A DNA stretch of 15,542 nt. Source: Verrucomicrobiota bacterium (lineage in GTDB: Bacteria; Verrucomicrobiota; Verrucomicrobiia; Opitutales; Opitutaceae). The stretch is from NCBI GenBank assembly GCA_003694825.1, contig RFJS01000442.1, forward strand, positions 1-15,542. Direction: 5' to 3'. Shown here piece by piece: positions 7,557-15,542 of this stretch. The position numbers and the translations under genes were made by a program. The number at the start of each line of letters is the position of its first letter. Within the stretch, counting starts at the first letter, position 1. Under the pieces are notes generated by a model, which saw nothing but the letters and a program-made list of their open reading frames with translations, had not been told where the DNA came from and made no database searches.

Positions 7557-10148
7557 ATGGATCCGAATCGTATGACAGAAATGTCGAGGACCGCTCTGTT
7601 GGAGGCGCAGAGCGAGGCCCGACGTCGCAATCACAATGAAGTCGACACGCTGCACCTGCTTTCCGCCCTGCTGGCGCAGGAGGGCGGCATCGTGGAGGGT
7701 GTCCTTCGCAAACTTGAAATCACGCCCAACGCCGTCCGTCTCGCCGTCGAGCGGGAGCTGGACCGCCTCCCGAAGGTCACGGGCAGCGTGGATACCTCGA
7801 AGGTCTATGTCACGGCCGCGGTGAACGAAGTGCTCACGCGAGCCGAGCAGGAGGCTGCGAAACTGAAGGATGAATACATCAGCGTGGAGCATTTGCTGCT
7901 CGGTCTGGTGGATGTCGCCAAGCCGGAGGCGCTTGCGAAGCTGCTCAAGAGTTTCAACCTCGACCGGGATCGCATCCTCAAGGTCTTGCAGGAGGTGCGC
8001 GGCAATCAGCGGGTGACTTCGCAGAACCCCGAGGCCACCTACCAGGCGCTCGAGAAGTATGGCATCGATCTGGTCGAGCAGGCGCGAAAGGGGAAGCTCG
8101 ATCCGGTGATCGGGCGCGATGCCGAGATCCGGCGTGTCATTCGCATCCTCTCGCGCAAGACCAAGAACAACCCGGTGCTGATCGGTGAGCCTGGTGTCGG
8201 CAAGACCGCGATCGTCGAGGGCCTGGCGCAGCGCATTGTGCGCGGCGACGTGCCCGAGGGCCTGAAGGACAAGACCATCTTCGCGCTCGATATGGGCTCG
8301 TTGCTGGCGGGAGCGAAATACCGCGGTGAGTTCGAGGAGCGCCTGAAGGCGGTGCTGCAGGAGATCAAGGCCTCGGAGGGCCGGATCATCATGTTCATCG
8401 ACGAGCTGCACACGATCGTCGGTGCCGGCAAGGCCGAGGGCGCGATCGACGCGGGCAACATGCTCAAGCCGATGCTGGCGCGCGGCGAGCTGCACTGCAT
8501 TGGTGCGACCACGCTCGATGAGTATCGCAAGTATATCGAGAAGGACGCTGCTCTCGAACGGCGTTTCCAGACCGTGCTCGTCGATCAGCCCACGGTCGAG
8601 GATACCATTTCCATCCTGCGTGGTTTGCGCGAACGCTTCGAGGTGCACCACGGTGTCCGTATCCAGGACAAGGCTCTGGTGAGCGCCGCGGTGCTGTCCA
8701 ACCGCTACATCTCCGACCGCTTCCTGCCGGATAAGGCCATCGACCTCGTCGACGAGGCCTGCGCGATGATCCGGACCGAGATGGACAGCATGCCGACGGA
8801 GCTCGATGAGCTGACCCGCCGGATCATGCAGCTCGAGATCGAGGAGACCGCGCTCGCCAAGGAGAAGGATGATGCGAGCCGCGAGCGTCTTGCCGCACTG
8901 CGCGAGGAGCTGGCCAACCTGCGCGAGAAGGCCAATGCCCTGCGCACGCAGTGGGAGCACGAGAAGCAGGCCATCGACCGGTTGCGGCGCTTGCGTGAGG
9001 AGATCGATCAGACCAAGGTCGAGATCGAGCAGGCCGAGCGCAACTACGACCTCAATCGCGCGGCCGAGCTGAAATACGGCAAGCTCACCCAGCTCGAAAA
9101 GGAGCTGGCCGAGCTCGAGCAGAAGGGCACCGAGACGAGTCTTCTCAAGGAGGAGGTTTCCGAGGAGGAGATCGCCGAGATCATCTCGAAGTGGTCCGGC
9201 GTTCCGGTCACCCGCCTGCTCGAAGGCGAGAAGGAGAAGTTGTTGCGCCTGCCGGAGATCCTGCATAAGCGCGTGGTTGGCCAGGACGAGGCGGTGGAGC
9301 TTGTATCCAACGCCATCCTGCGTGCCCGTGCCGGCATCAAGGATCCGCGGCGGCCGATCGGCAGCTTCATTTTCCTGGGGCCGACCGGTGTCGGCAAGAC
9401 GGAGCTGGCCAAGACGCTCGCCGACACGCTCTTCGATTCGGAGCACAACCTCGTGCGGATCGACATGTCCGAATACATGGAGAAGCACGCGGTGGCCCGG
9501 CTCATCGGCGCGCCTCCGGGCTATGTCGGCTACGAGGAGGGCGGTCAGCTCACCGAGGCGGTGCGCCGCAAGCCCTACTCGGTCATCCTCTTCGATGAGA
9601 TCGAGAAGGCGCACCCGGACGTATTCAATGTCCTGCTGCAACTTCTCGACGACGGTCGCATCACCGATTCGCAGGGACGCACGGTGGATTTCAAGAACAC
9701 CGTGATCATCATGACCTCGAACATCGGATCGCGCTACCTCGTGGAGGGCGTCTCGGGAGAGACGATTCCGGAATCCGTGCGCGAATCGGTCTTCTCCGAG
9801 CTGCGCAGTTCGTTCCGTCCGGAGTTTCTCAACCGTATCGACGACATCATTCTCTTCAAGCCGCTCACGCTCGAGGAGATCACGCGGATCGTCGATCTGC
9901 TGCTCGAGGATCTCAACAAGCGGCTGGCCGACCGTCGCATCACCGTCGAGTTCGACGAGGCGGCCCGGAAGTGGGCGGCCGAACGCGGCTACGATCCCGT
10001 CTACGGCGCCCGGCCTCTGCGCCGCTTCGTGCAGGGCAAGATCGAGACGCGTCTCGCCCGCGCCATCATCATGGGCGAAGTCGAGGATGGCTCGACCGTG
10101 CGTTTCTCGGTCGCCGATGGCGACCTGCAGATGGAGGTCAGCCGGTAA
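7557..10148 (+). CDS. clpB: ClpB/Hsp104-type AAA+ protein disaggregase
   Basis: Encodes 863 residues, close to E. coli ClpB (857). In order: the Clp N domain (about 1-145, [10 protein letters not shown]); the first AAA+ module with Walker A GEPGVGKT (210-217), Walker B MFIDE (279-283) and arginine fingers ALERRF (Arg335/336); the coiled-coil middle domain inserted at about 408-530; and the second AAA+ module with Walker A GPTGVGKT (608-615), Walker B ILFDE (Asp680, Glu681) and [12 protein letters not shown] near the C-terminus. The middle domain separates it from ClpA and the LGF-type ClpP-partner ATPases. The hexamer threads aggregated proteins through its pore together with DnaK. Start ATG 7557-7559 aligns with the normal ClpB N-terminus; ATG 7572 (MTEMS) is a possible alternative. 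The nearest purine-rich stretch, AGGAAG at 7530-7535, is too far upstream for a normal Shine-Dalgarno. All catalytic residues are intact. Confidence 0.98.
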   Translation: MDPNRMTEMSRTALLEAQSEARRRNHNEVDTLHLLSALLAQEGGIVEGVLRKLEITPNAVRLAVERELDRLPKVTGSVDTSKVYVTAAVNEVLTRAEQEAAKLKDEYISVEHLLLGLVDVAKPEALAKLLKSFNLDRDRILKVLQEVRGNQRVTSQNPEATYQALEKYGIDLVEQARKGKLDPVIGRDAEIRRVIRILSRKTKNNPVLIGEPGVGKTAIVEGLAQRIVRGDVPEGLKDKTIFALDMGSLLAGAKYRGEFEERLKAVLQEIKASEGRIIMFIDELHTIVGAGKAEGAIDAGNMLKPMLARGELHCIGATTLDEYRKYIEKDAALERRFQTVLVDQPTVEDTISILRGLRERFEVHHGVRIQDKALVSAAVLSNRYISDRFLPDKAIDLVDEACAMIRTEMDSMPTELDELTRRIMQLEIEETALAKEKDDASRERLAALREELANLREKANALRTQWEHEKQAIDRLRRLREEIDQTKVEIEQAERNYDLNRAAELKYGKLTQLEKELAELEQKGTETSLLKEEVSEEEIAEIISKWSGVPVTRLLEGEKEKLLRLPEILHKRVVGQDEAVELVSNAILRARAGIKDPRRPIGSFIFLGPTGVGKTELAKTLADTLFDSEHNLVRIDMSEYMEKHAVARLIGAPPGYVGYEEGGQLTEAVRRKPYSVILFDEIEKAHPDVFNVLLQLLDDGRITDSQGRTVDFKNTVIIMTSNIGSRYLVEGVSGETIPESVRESVFSELRSSFRPEFLNRIDDIILFKPLTLEEITRIVDLLLEDLNKRLADRRITVEFDEAARKWAAERGYDPVYGARPLRRFVQGKIETRLARAIIMGEVEDGSTVRFSVADGDLQMEVSR

Positions 10149-10156
10149 GCGGACTT

Positions 10157-10171
10157 CCGGCCCGCCGCCGG
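10157..10171 (+). terminator. Possible weak terminator hairpin after clpB
   Basis: A 5-bp GC stem (CCGGC/GCCGG) with a five-base loop begins 9 bp after the clpB stop. It is followed by TTTACGCCTTTTG, an imperfect T-rich tail. It lies in the 55-bp gap where clpB converges on ccsA. The stem is short, so this is only a candidate. Confidence 0.3.
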
Positions 10172-10203
10172 TTTACGCCTTTTGCTTCGCGCCGTCTTCC
10201 GGG

Positions 10204-12099
10204 TCAACCGGAGGCCGGCGCGTTCTTTTGTACCCGCGCTGCGATGCGCGGCGAGAGGGCGCCGAGCAGCATGATGGCGAGCTGGCTGGCCACGAAGGCC
10301 ATGAGCCAGAAAAAGGCCGCGTCCATGAAACCGTAGGAGTGCAGGCCGATGCCGAGCATGTTGGTGCCGAACCACGACCATGCGGTGACGATGTTGCCGA
10401 AAACCGCCATGATCATCAGGCCCCGTTCGCCGATGTAGCGGCCCCATCGCGCGTGCAGGATGATGGCGTTCCACACCACGATCAGGGCGGCGCCGTTTTC
10501 CTTGGGGTCCCAGCCCCAGAAGCGGCCCCAGGACTGGTCGGCCCAGATGCCGCCGAGCACGGTTCCCACGAAGCTGAACAACACCGCGAAGCACAGCACG
10601 CCATAGACCATGCGGTTGAGGGCCGAGGCATTGGTCTCGACCGTGCCGTCAGGCCGGGTGATCCACGGCTTGTCCAGCCAACCGGTAAACGCGCCCATGA
10701 CGATGTAGAAAAGGGCGAGAAAGCCGGCGAGAAACGTCGTGGAATAGCCGATCGTGATCACCGTCACGTGCGTCGCCAACCAGAAGTTGTTGTCGAGCAC
10801 CGCTCGCATCATCTCCATCGTGTCCGAGCCGGAGGCGAGAGCGAGGTTGTGCGCGATGATCAGGGTGGCGAATCCGAAGATGCCCGAGGCGGCGCTGCCG
10901 AGACCGTTGCGGAACACCGCTTCCATGGCGAGGCCGAGGGCGACGGCGCCCCAGCCGACCCCGAGCGCGGAGGAGTAGAGGTTGGTCACGGGCGCATAGC
11001 CCTGCAGGTAGACGCGGAAGGCGAGCCCTGATGTGTGTATCAGGAAGGCGAGCACGAGCGTCGACCACGCGGTGCGCCGGAGCGTGTCGCCGCTGCTGAG
11101 CCAGGAGGCGCAGGCGAGCAGGAAGGCGAGGATATAGAGCACGGTCGCGCTCATGAAGGGCTGGTAGCGGTTGAAGAAGCCCTCGTGGCGGGCCTTGCGC
11201 AGTTCGCGCTCGTAGCCGTCGGCGGTGAGGGTGGTGATTTCGGCGACGGCGGCATTGAAGCCCGTTTCGTCGCCGGCGCGGTAGGCGCGGCCCGCTTCGG
11301 CGTAGGCCCGCACGACCGGATCGATTTCGCCGAAGGCGGTCGCGTGCAGAAGGGCGTCGCCGATGGTGAGCCATTCGCTGCGCTGCTGCTCGGTCTGTGG
11401 CTGGTGCGGCGGGACGACGCGCAGGTAGGCCTGTTCGGACATGTCGCGGTAGCGCGCGGCGAAGGTCATGAAAAGGTCGAAGGCCCGATTGTCGAACGAC
11501 TCTTCGCGCGAGCGTGCCTCGAGCGCCTCGATGCCGGGCTTGAGGGCGGAGGCGAACAGCTCGAGCTCCCGGGCGAAGTCGGGCGAATCCTCCGGCTGGA
11601 GACTGTTCTTCAGGCGCTGGTAGAGAAGGAGACGGTTGTAGAGTTCGAGGATGTGGCGCTGAAAGCGCGTGCGCTGTTCGGCCGGGACGTCGTTGGCGAG
11701 CCGGGCCTGCTTGTCCACCTCGGCGAGGTGGGGGCGGAGCTGCTCGAAGGCGAAAAACTTCTCCTTGTCCTGCTGCCAGCCGAAGATTGCCAGCACATCC
11801 GGGTCGGTGATGAGAAACACCGGACGGGTGTCGGCCGTGGCGGGCGCGTAGAGCACCTCGGCAAGCCACTCGATGGCGGACAGGCGTGCGTCCTCCAGCT
11901 TGACCGACTGCTTGCCGCGCAGCGCGAGCAGCGAGACGCGCGCGACAGTATCCAGCGGCTTGATGCGCCCGTTGACCAGCACGGGCAGTTCGCTGAACTG
12001 GCGCCAGGCAAAGCCCTCGGCGGGCGGCGGGCGCAGGGGCACAGCGAGGATCAGGATCGCGAGGATGAGGGCGAAAATGAGCGGGAAACGCTTTTTCAT
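10204..12099 (-). CDS. ccsA: Cytochrome c biogenesis protein CcsA with long N-terminal extension
   Basis: Encodes 631 residues. The C-terminal half (about 316-615) is a multi-span membrane protein of the CcmF/CcsA haem-handling family. It carries the WWD signature (Trp519 to Asp531, WADQSWGRFWGWDPKE). His444, His549 and His587 are spaced 105 and 38 residues apart, closely like the external, membrane and external haem-ligand histidines of fused CcsBA proteins. It pairs with ResB to export haem and attach it to apocytochrome c CXXCH outside the membrane. An N-terminal helix (about 5-21) leads into about 290 residues predicted outside the membrane, starting with ELPVLVNGRIKPLDTVARV, a block also found in other extended CcsA proteins. 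Classic CcsA is about 320 residues, so half the protein is extension. Its ATG is 39 bp after resB; the stop overlaps the gap to convergent clpB. Confidence 0.93.
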   Translation of the reverse strand: MKKRFPLIFALILAILILAVPLRPPPAEGFAWRQFSELPVLVNGRIKPLDTVARVSLLALRGKQSVKLEDARLSAIEWLAEVLYAPATADTRPVFLITDPDVLAIFGWQQDKEKFFAFEQLRPHLAEVDKQARLANDVPAEQRTRFQRHILELYNRLLLYQRLKNSLQPEDSPDFARELELFASALKPGIEALEARSREESFDNRAFDLFMTFAARYRDMSEQAYLRVVPPHQPQTEQQRSEWLTIGDALLHATAFGEIDPVVRAYAEAGRAYRAGDETGFNAAVAEITTLTADGYERELRKARHEGFFNRYQPFMSATVLYILAFLLACASWLSSGDTLRRTAWSTLVLAFLIHTSGLAFRVYLQGYAPVTNLYSSALGVGWGAVALGLAMEAVFRNGLGSAASGIFGFATLIIAHNLALASGSDTMEMMRAVLDNNFWLATHVTVITIGYSTTFLAGFLALFYIVMGAFTGWLDKPWITRPDGTVETNASALNRMVYGVLCFAVLFSFVGTVLGGIWADQSWGRFWGWDPKENGAALIVVWNAIILHARWGRYIGERGLMIMAVFGNIVTAWSWFGTNMLGIGLHSYGFMDAAFFWLMAFVASQLAIMLLGALSPRIAARVQKNAPASG

Positions 12100-12138
12100 G
12101 GGACGAAAGTCGCGGAGTGGCGGTTGTGGCGGCGCGGC

Positions 12139-13335
12139 TCAGGCGGCGGATCTGCGCCTGCGGAAAAAGCCGTCCAGGTGGAGGACGAACTGGAGGGTCA
12201 TGCCGAAGAAGACCAAGGCACAGGAGATATAGGGGAGGTGGCGGCTCGGGTTGCGAACGACTTGCAGGACAGTGCCTTTGTCGCCCGCCTCAAAGCTGTG
12301 CTGGTAGAAGGTGAGCCCGCGGTGCCGCAGGGGGTGGTTCATGTAGATCAACACCTCGCGGTCCTGGTTGAGCTCGGGATCGACGAGGCGGATGTGGCTG
12401 GAGAAATTTTTCGGGATGTTGGTGCCGGGATAGCGGTCGTGGGCGAAGTCGAGCAGTGTGATCGCAAACGGATGGTAGGTGCGCTTCTGGCGCAGCTCGA
12501 TCCGGTAGGTGTGCCCGTCATGCTCGAAGATCTGCGGTTCGCCGTTGAAGCGAGGATCGAGGAAGAGATTGGATACCATCCAGGTGCCGATTTCGCCGTC
12601 GGTGCCGACCACGCGTATCCAGGCTACGGAGATGTCGCGCATGTCCTGGCGGCCGGTCCGGGGGATTTCCCGGGCGGTGAGATTGGCGCCGGCGCCGCGG
12701 GTGGCGGCCGGGGCAGCGAAAGCGGCGGTCTCCGGCGTCTTGCGGAAGAGCTGGCTGTTGGGAAAGAAGTCCACGACCTCGAGCCGCAGCGGCATGGCAG
12801 GATGCTGGTAACTGGCGCCGGGCTCGAGCCCGTCCTCGTCGATGGCGAGGACGCGATCGGTCACGCCGTCGGTCTGGTCGATGAGCACGACCTCGATGCG
12901 GCGATGGGATTCCGAGTAGGTTTTCGTCTGGCCCTCCTGGATGCTCATGTAGCTCTCTTCGGCGAAGAGCGCGGTGAAGAGTTCGCCGAGCAGCAGGACG
13001 ATGAGGCCGAAGTGGGTGATCCAGATGCCCGCTTTGCAGAAGGTGAGGCGAAACCGGTAGAGGTGCGAGATGATGAGGTTCACCAGCATCACGCCGCCGA
13101 TGGTGAAGCCGCCCGGCATGATCGGGATGCGCCAGCTCGCGCCCGGTGGCGACCACCAGACCACGAAGCTGCGGAAGTATTGCTCGGTGGCCTGATCGAT
13201 GCCGATTTGCGCCTGCGCGAGCGTCCCGACAAAGATCAGGACCATGGCGAGGGCGAGGCAGGCGATCGTGAGCTGCAGGGAGGTGAACAGCTTTACGAAG
13301 GAGCGGAGGAAGGGATTGCGGGGAAGCCTTGGCAT
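12139..13335 (-). CDS. resB: Cytochrome c biogenesis protein ResB (Ccs1)
   Basis: Encodes 398 residues with the ResB layout: transmembrane helices at about 18-40, 76-92 and 104-123, a large external domain (about 124-365), and a last helix at about 368-387 followed by a basic tail (FFRRRRSAA). His108 in GIWITHFGLIVLLLGE matches the conserved membrane histidine in this part of ResB/CcsB. EESYMSIQEGQT (127-138) matches the family's membrane-edge block, and YMNHPLRHRGLTFYQHSF (331-348) is the typical C-terminal external motif. ResB and CcsA together form the System II haem export and ligation complex. The ATG at 13333-13335 lies 19 bp after the lipoprotein stop, and ccsA starts 39 bp downstream, so the three genes are probably one transcript. 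Confidence 0.93.
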   Translation of the reverse strand: MPRLPRNPFLRSFVKLFTSLQLTIACLALAMVLIFVGTLAQAQIGIDQATEQYFRSFVVWWSPPGASWRIPIMPGGFTIGGVMLVNLIISHLYRFRLTFCKAGIWITHFGLIVLLLGELFTALFAEESYMSIQEGQTKTYSESHRRIEVVLIDQTDGVTDRVLAIDEDGLEPGASYQHPAMPLRLEVVDFFPNSQLFRKTPETAAFAAPAATRGAGANLTAREIPRTGRQDMRDISVAWIRVVGTDGEIGTWMVSNLFLDPRFNGEPQIFEHDGHTYRIELRQKRTYHPFAITLLDFAHDRYPGTNIPKNFSSHIRLVDPELNQDREVLIYMNHPLRHRGLTFYQHSFEAGDKGTVLQVVRNPSRHLPYISCALVFFGMTLQFVLHLDGFFRRRRSAA

Positions 13336-13354
13336 GGGTGTCGGACGGGTGCGG

Positions 13355-14527
13355 TCAGTTGCCGGTGGACGGGGCGATCTGCAGGGATTGGAGAAATGCC
13401 TCGAAGGCCGCCTGCTGAGAGGCCACGAGGCGGGTCGGGCCGGTCATCTTGATGAAGAAAGTGCGCTCGCCGGCGGGCAGGATGGCGGCGAGGATGCTTT
13501 GCCCGGAAGGCCCGTCGAGCCGATGGATGCGAAAGGTGCCCGCCGGCGCCGCGAGCGAGCGGGCGGTCTGCCCGAGGGCGTCGGGCGCGACGGGCGCGAG
13601 TCCGACCTGCCCGCGCCACCGGTTGACATTGGCCAGCTCCCCGCCGGCGGGTCCGGCAAGAGTGATCACGGAGACATCGGCCGCTTCGCCCTCGCTCCCC
13701 GGCACGGCAAAGCTGGCGATGCGGAAGCCGCCGGCCGCGTGGGCTTCCCAGCCCTCCGGCGTGGTGTAGCGGATTTCTGGTGATGCCGGTGGCGGTGGCA
13801 CGGCCGATGGATCCATGGCGGGCGCCCCGGCGGCCGGGGCGGCGAGCGGCGGGGCGCCGGGAATGCCGGCGTGTGGATCGGTCGCGGGCGCGGGCGAGGT
13901 TTCGGACGAGGGCGCGGGCGACGCGCCGGGATGCGCTTCGCCCGCCGCCATGGGGTGGATGGAGGCGATGAATGCGTCGAAGTTCTCGCGCTGGGAGCGG
14001 ACGACGGCATCCGGTCCCATCATTTTGAAGAACCACGACTGCCCGGCGAAGGGGATGATGGCGCCGAGGATGCGCGTCGCCCGGCCGCCTTCCGCGGTGC
14101 CGGCGAGATCGACGCGCCAGATCGTGAGGTCGTCACGGTCTTCGCGGGTGGCGACGGTGGCCAGGGCCGCCTCATCAATCGGGGCGAGGCCGACCTGTCC
14201 GCGCCAGCGGTTGATGTTGGCGAGGAGGCCGCCGGCGCTGTCCGGAAAGGCGATGACGGAGATGTCGGCGACGCTGCCGTCGTCGGCCGTGTAGGCAAAG
14301 CTGTCCAGCCGCATGCTCGAGGCGGGTTTCTCGGTCCACGCCTCCGGCGCGTGCCAATGCAGAGCCGGGCTGCCGGCCTGGGGGGCTGCCGAGGGCGGCG
14401 CGGGCCGGGGGGGCTCCTCGTGAGGGACCTCATAGTAGGTGACCGGCTCTGGACCGCATCCGGCCAGCAGCGACAGCGCGGCTGCCGCCGCAAAAGCGTT
14501 CAGGGAGGTGGATCGGCTGGAAGGCAT
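13355..14527 (-). CDS. Lipoprotein with two tandem copies of an unknown domain, first gene of the ccs operon
   Basis: Encodes 390 residues. A short signal peptide ends in the lipobox LLAGC with Cys24 as lipidation site, which fixes the start at ATG 14525-14527; the frame stays open further upstream, but that would bury the signal. After a Pro-rich stretch come two clearly related domains, at about 55-192 and 251-383. Each starts with a PExW block, contains N-I/V-NRWRGQVGLAP (104-116 and 300-312), then an I/L-GAI/AAI-type strand and an FFKMMGP / FFIKMTGP motif (166-172, 357-364), and ends in an amphipathic helix (FDAFIASI, FEAFLQSL). A Pro/Ala/Ser linker (194-250) joins them. I do not recognise the family; the strand-helix order loosely recalls PsbP/Mog1-like folds. 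Position directly before resB and ccsA suggests a role outside the membrane near cytochrome c assembly, but this is inferred from context only. Confidence 0.85.
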   Translation of the reverse strand: MPSSRSTSLNAFAAAAALSLLAGCGPEPVTYYEVPHEEPPRPAPPSAAPQAGSPALHWHAPEAWTEKPASSMRLDSFAYTADDGSVADISVIAFPDSAGGLLANINRWRGQVGLAPIDEAALATVATREDRDDLTIWRVDLAGTAEGGRATRILGAIIPFAGQSWFFKMMGPDAVVRSQRENFDAFIASIHPMAAGEAHPGASPAPSSETSPAPATDPHAGIPGAPPLAAPAAGAPAMDPSAVPPPPASPEIRYTTPEGWEAHAAGGFRIASFAVPGSEGEAADVSVITLAGPAGGELANVNRWRGQVGLAPVAPDALGQTARSLAAPAGTFRIHRLDGPSGQSILAAILPAGERTFFIKMTGPTRLVASQQAAFEAFLQSLQIAPSTGN

Positions 14528-14703
14528 CTTCGACTGCAAAACGGCGGATGCTTCACCCCGAACCGGGAAAAGGCAAGTGACACCGGACGTTTTGCCGCCG
14601 CTTCGCGCGGAGCGGCCGGCGTGCGTGCCGGCGGGGACACCGGCTTTCGGAAACGCCTTGCGGGGCGGCGCGCGCCCGGGAGGATAGGGCGGCAACGAGT
14701 CCG
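14528..14703. promoter_or_regulatory. Divergent intergenic region between the ccs operon and psd
   Basis: This 176-bp gap separates the lipoprotein start (minus) from the psd start (plus) and should hold both promoters. It is GC-rich; no convincing -35/-10 pair is seen. A GGGAGGAT at 14678-14685 is the only strong Shine-Dalgarno-like string, but it lies about 18 bp before the psd ATG, further than usual. Confidence 0.4.
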
Positions 14704-15542
14704 ATGCAGCAGAACGATCCCATCGAGGTATACGACCGCTATAGCGGGCAGGTGATCCAGGAGCCGGTGTATGGTGAGCGGTGGCTGCGTTGGACCTACC
14801 AGACGCGGCCCGGCCGGGTGCTGCTCAATCTCGTGATCAAGCATCCCTGGTTTTCGAAGTGGTATGGCTGGCGGATGAGCCGGCCGTCGAGCCGCGCCAG
14901 GATCCGCCCTTTCGTGGAGCGATACGGGCTCGATGCTTCGGAGTTTGCTCTGCCGATCGAAGCGTATGCCTCGTTCAACGCCTTCTTTTCACGGCGGTTG
15001 AAGCCGGGCGCCCGACCGATCGATCCCGATCCGGACACGGTCGTCTTCCCCGCCGACGGCCGGCATCTGGGGCTGGCCGACTACACGGAGGCTCGGACGA
15101 TCTACGTGAAGGGCCAGCATGTGAGCTTTCGCAAGCTCTTCGCCGACGGCGAACTCGAGCGACACTTCACGCACGGCACGGTGGTGATTTCGCGGCTGTG
15201 CCCGCTCGACTACCACCGGTTTCACTTTCCGGCGGCCGGCGTGGCCGGGGCGCCGCGCGAGGTGCCGGGTCCGCTGTTCTCCGTCAACCCGATCGCGTTG
15301 CGGCGACACATCGAATACCTCTGGGAGAACAAACACGTCGTTTCTGTTCTGGAGACGAAACGCTTCGGGCGGGTGGCCATTGTCGAAATCGGAGCGACGT
15401 GCGTCGGCACGATTGTGCAGACGGCGGCGCCGGGACCGGTGGAGAAGGGACAGGAAAAGGGGTTTTTCCGCTTCGGAGGATCGTGCGTGGTGACGGTTTT
15501 CGAGCCCGGACGCGTGCGCCTCAGCGATGATCTTCTCGAGCA
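14704..15542 (+). CDS. psd: Phosphatidylserine decarboxylase proenzyme (3' truncated by window)
   Basis: The frame is open from ATG 14704 to the window end, 279 full codons. It starts MQQNDPIEVYDRYSGQVIQE, as in the longer bacterial Psd group. FNAFFSRRLKPGARPI (residues about 97-112), FPADGR with Asp118, and DYHRFHFP with His171 and His174 are the family's conserved blocks; the Asp and His belong to the self-cleavage triad. The autocleavage site is FGGSC with Ser260, which would become the pyruvoyl group after the Gly259-Ser260 bond is cut. The residue after the serine is Cys, where Thr or Ser is usual. The enzyme makes phosphatidylethanolamine from phosphatidylserine at the membrane. Only the last few dozen residues should be missing. 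It is transcribed away from the ccs operon. No in-frame alternative start exists close upstream. Confidence 0.93.
   Translation, partial: MQQNDPIEVYDRYSGQVIQEPVYGERWLRWTYQTRPGRVLLNLVIKHPWFSKWYGWRMSRPSSRARIRPFVERYGLDASEFALPIEAYASFNAFFSRRLKPGARPIDPDPDTVVFPADGRHLGLADYTEARTIYVKGQHVSFRKLFADGELERHFTHGTVVISRLCPLDYHRFHFPAAGVAGAPREVPGPLFSVNPIALRRHIEYLWENKHVVSVLETKRFGRVAIVEIGATCVGTIVQTAAPGPVEKGQEKGFFRFGGSCVVTVFEPGRVRLSDDLLE

Noticed and set aside
7551..9641. A 696-codon minus-strand frame opposite clpB
   Set aside because: Antisense shadow; clpB on the plus strand is intact with all motifs.
10198..10212. TCCGG/CCGGA hairpin as terminator of ccsA
   Set aside because: It overlaps the ccsA stop codon and has no T-run on the minus strand.
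11035..13452. An 805-codon plus-strand frame opposite resB and ccsA
   Set aside because: Antisense to two genes with conserved haem-handling motifs; Glu/Gly/Asp-rich low-complexity product.
14781..15530. A 249-codon plus-strand frame overlapping psd
   Set aside because: Wrong register; the psd frame from 14704 runs to the window end and carries the family motifs.

Overview
This is a GC-rich bacterial chromosomal window with no mobile element or CRISPR. The best lineage guess is Verrucomicrobiota, close to Opitutaceae. This rests on three things: a System II cytochrome c maturation operon, a lysine/alanine-rich-tail protein with a small beta-sandwich domain, and general codon and protein style. 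No database search was possible, so the lineage is an inference.

Layout. Positions 1-300 (+) hold the C-terminal end of a DUF374-type lysophospholipid acyltransferase. It converges on a GT4-type glycosyltransferase at 362-1600 (-). A short histone H1-like-tail protein lies at 1791-2276 (-) with a good rho-independent terminator behind it at 1701-1734. A tRNA-Val(CAC) follows at 2465-2541 (-). Positions 2647-7257 (-) hold one very large gene of 1536 codons. It encodes an N-terminal degenerate response-regulator receiver followed by about 1,350 residues of almost unbroken coiled coil. A 299-bp divergent intergenic region with two perfect palindromes separates it from clpB (7557-10148, +). A probable minus-strand operon then runs 14527 -> 10204: a two-domain lipoprotein of unknown function, ResB/Ccs1, and CcsA. 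Divergent from it, 14704 to the window end (+) is the start of a phosphatidylserine decarboxylase gene.

How the genes work together. ResB and CcsA together form the System II haem export and apocytochrome c ligation complex. The histidines and WWD motif expected in an active complex are present. The lipoprotein encoded first in the same operon is the best candidate for a lineage-specific partner. The acyltransferase and phosphatidylserine decarboxylase are both membrane-lipid enzymes but sit at opposite ends and are not linked. ClpB is the ATP-dependent disaggregase.

Most worth a second look: the giant pseudo-receiver/coiled-coil protein, whose architecture resembles Myxococcus AglZ and FrzS (resemblance of layout, not shown homology); the tandem-domain lipoprotein in the ccs operon; and the histone-tail/beta-sandwich fusion. 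Nearly all the other long open frames in 2647-7257, on both strands, are by-products of the repetitive GC-rich coiled-coil coding sequence.
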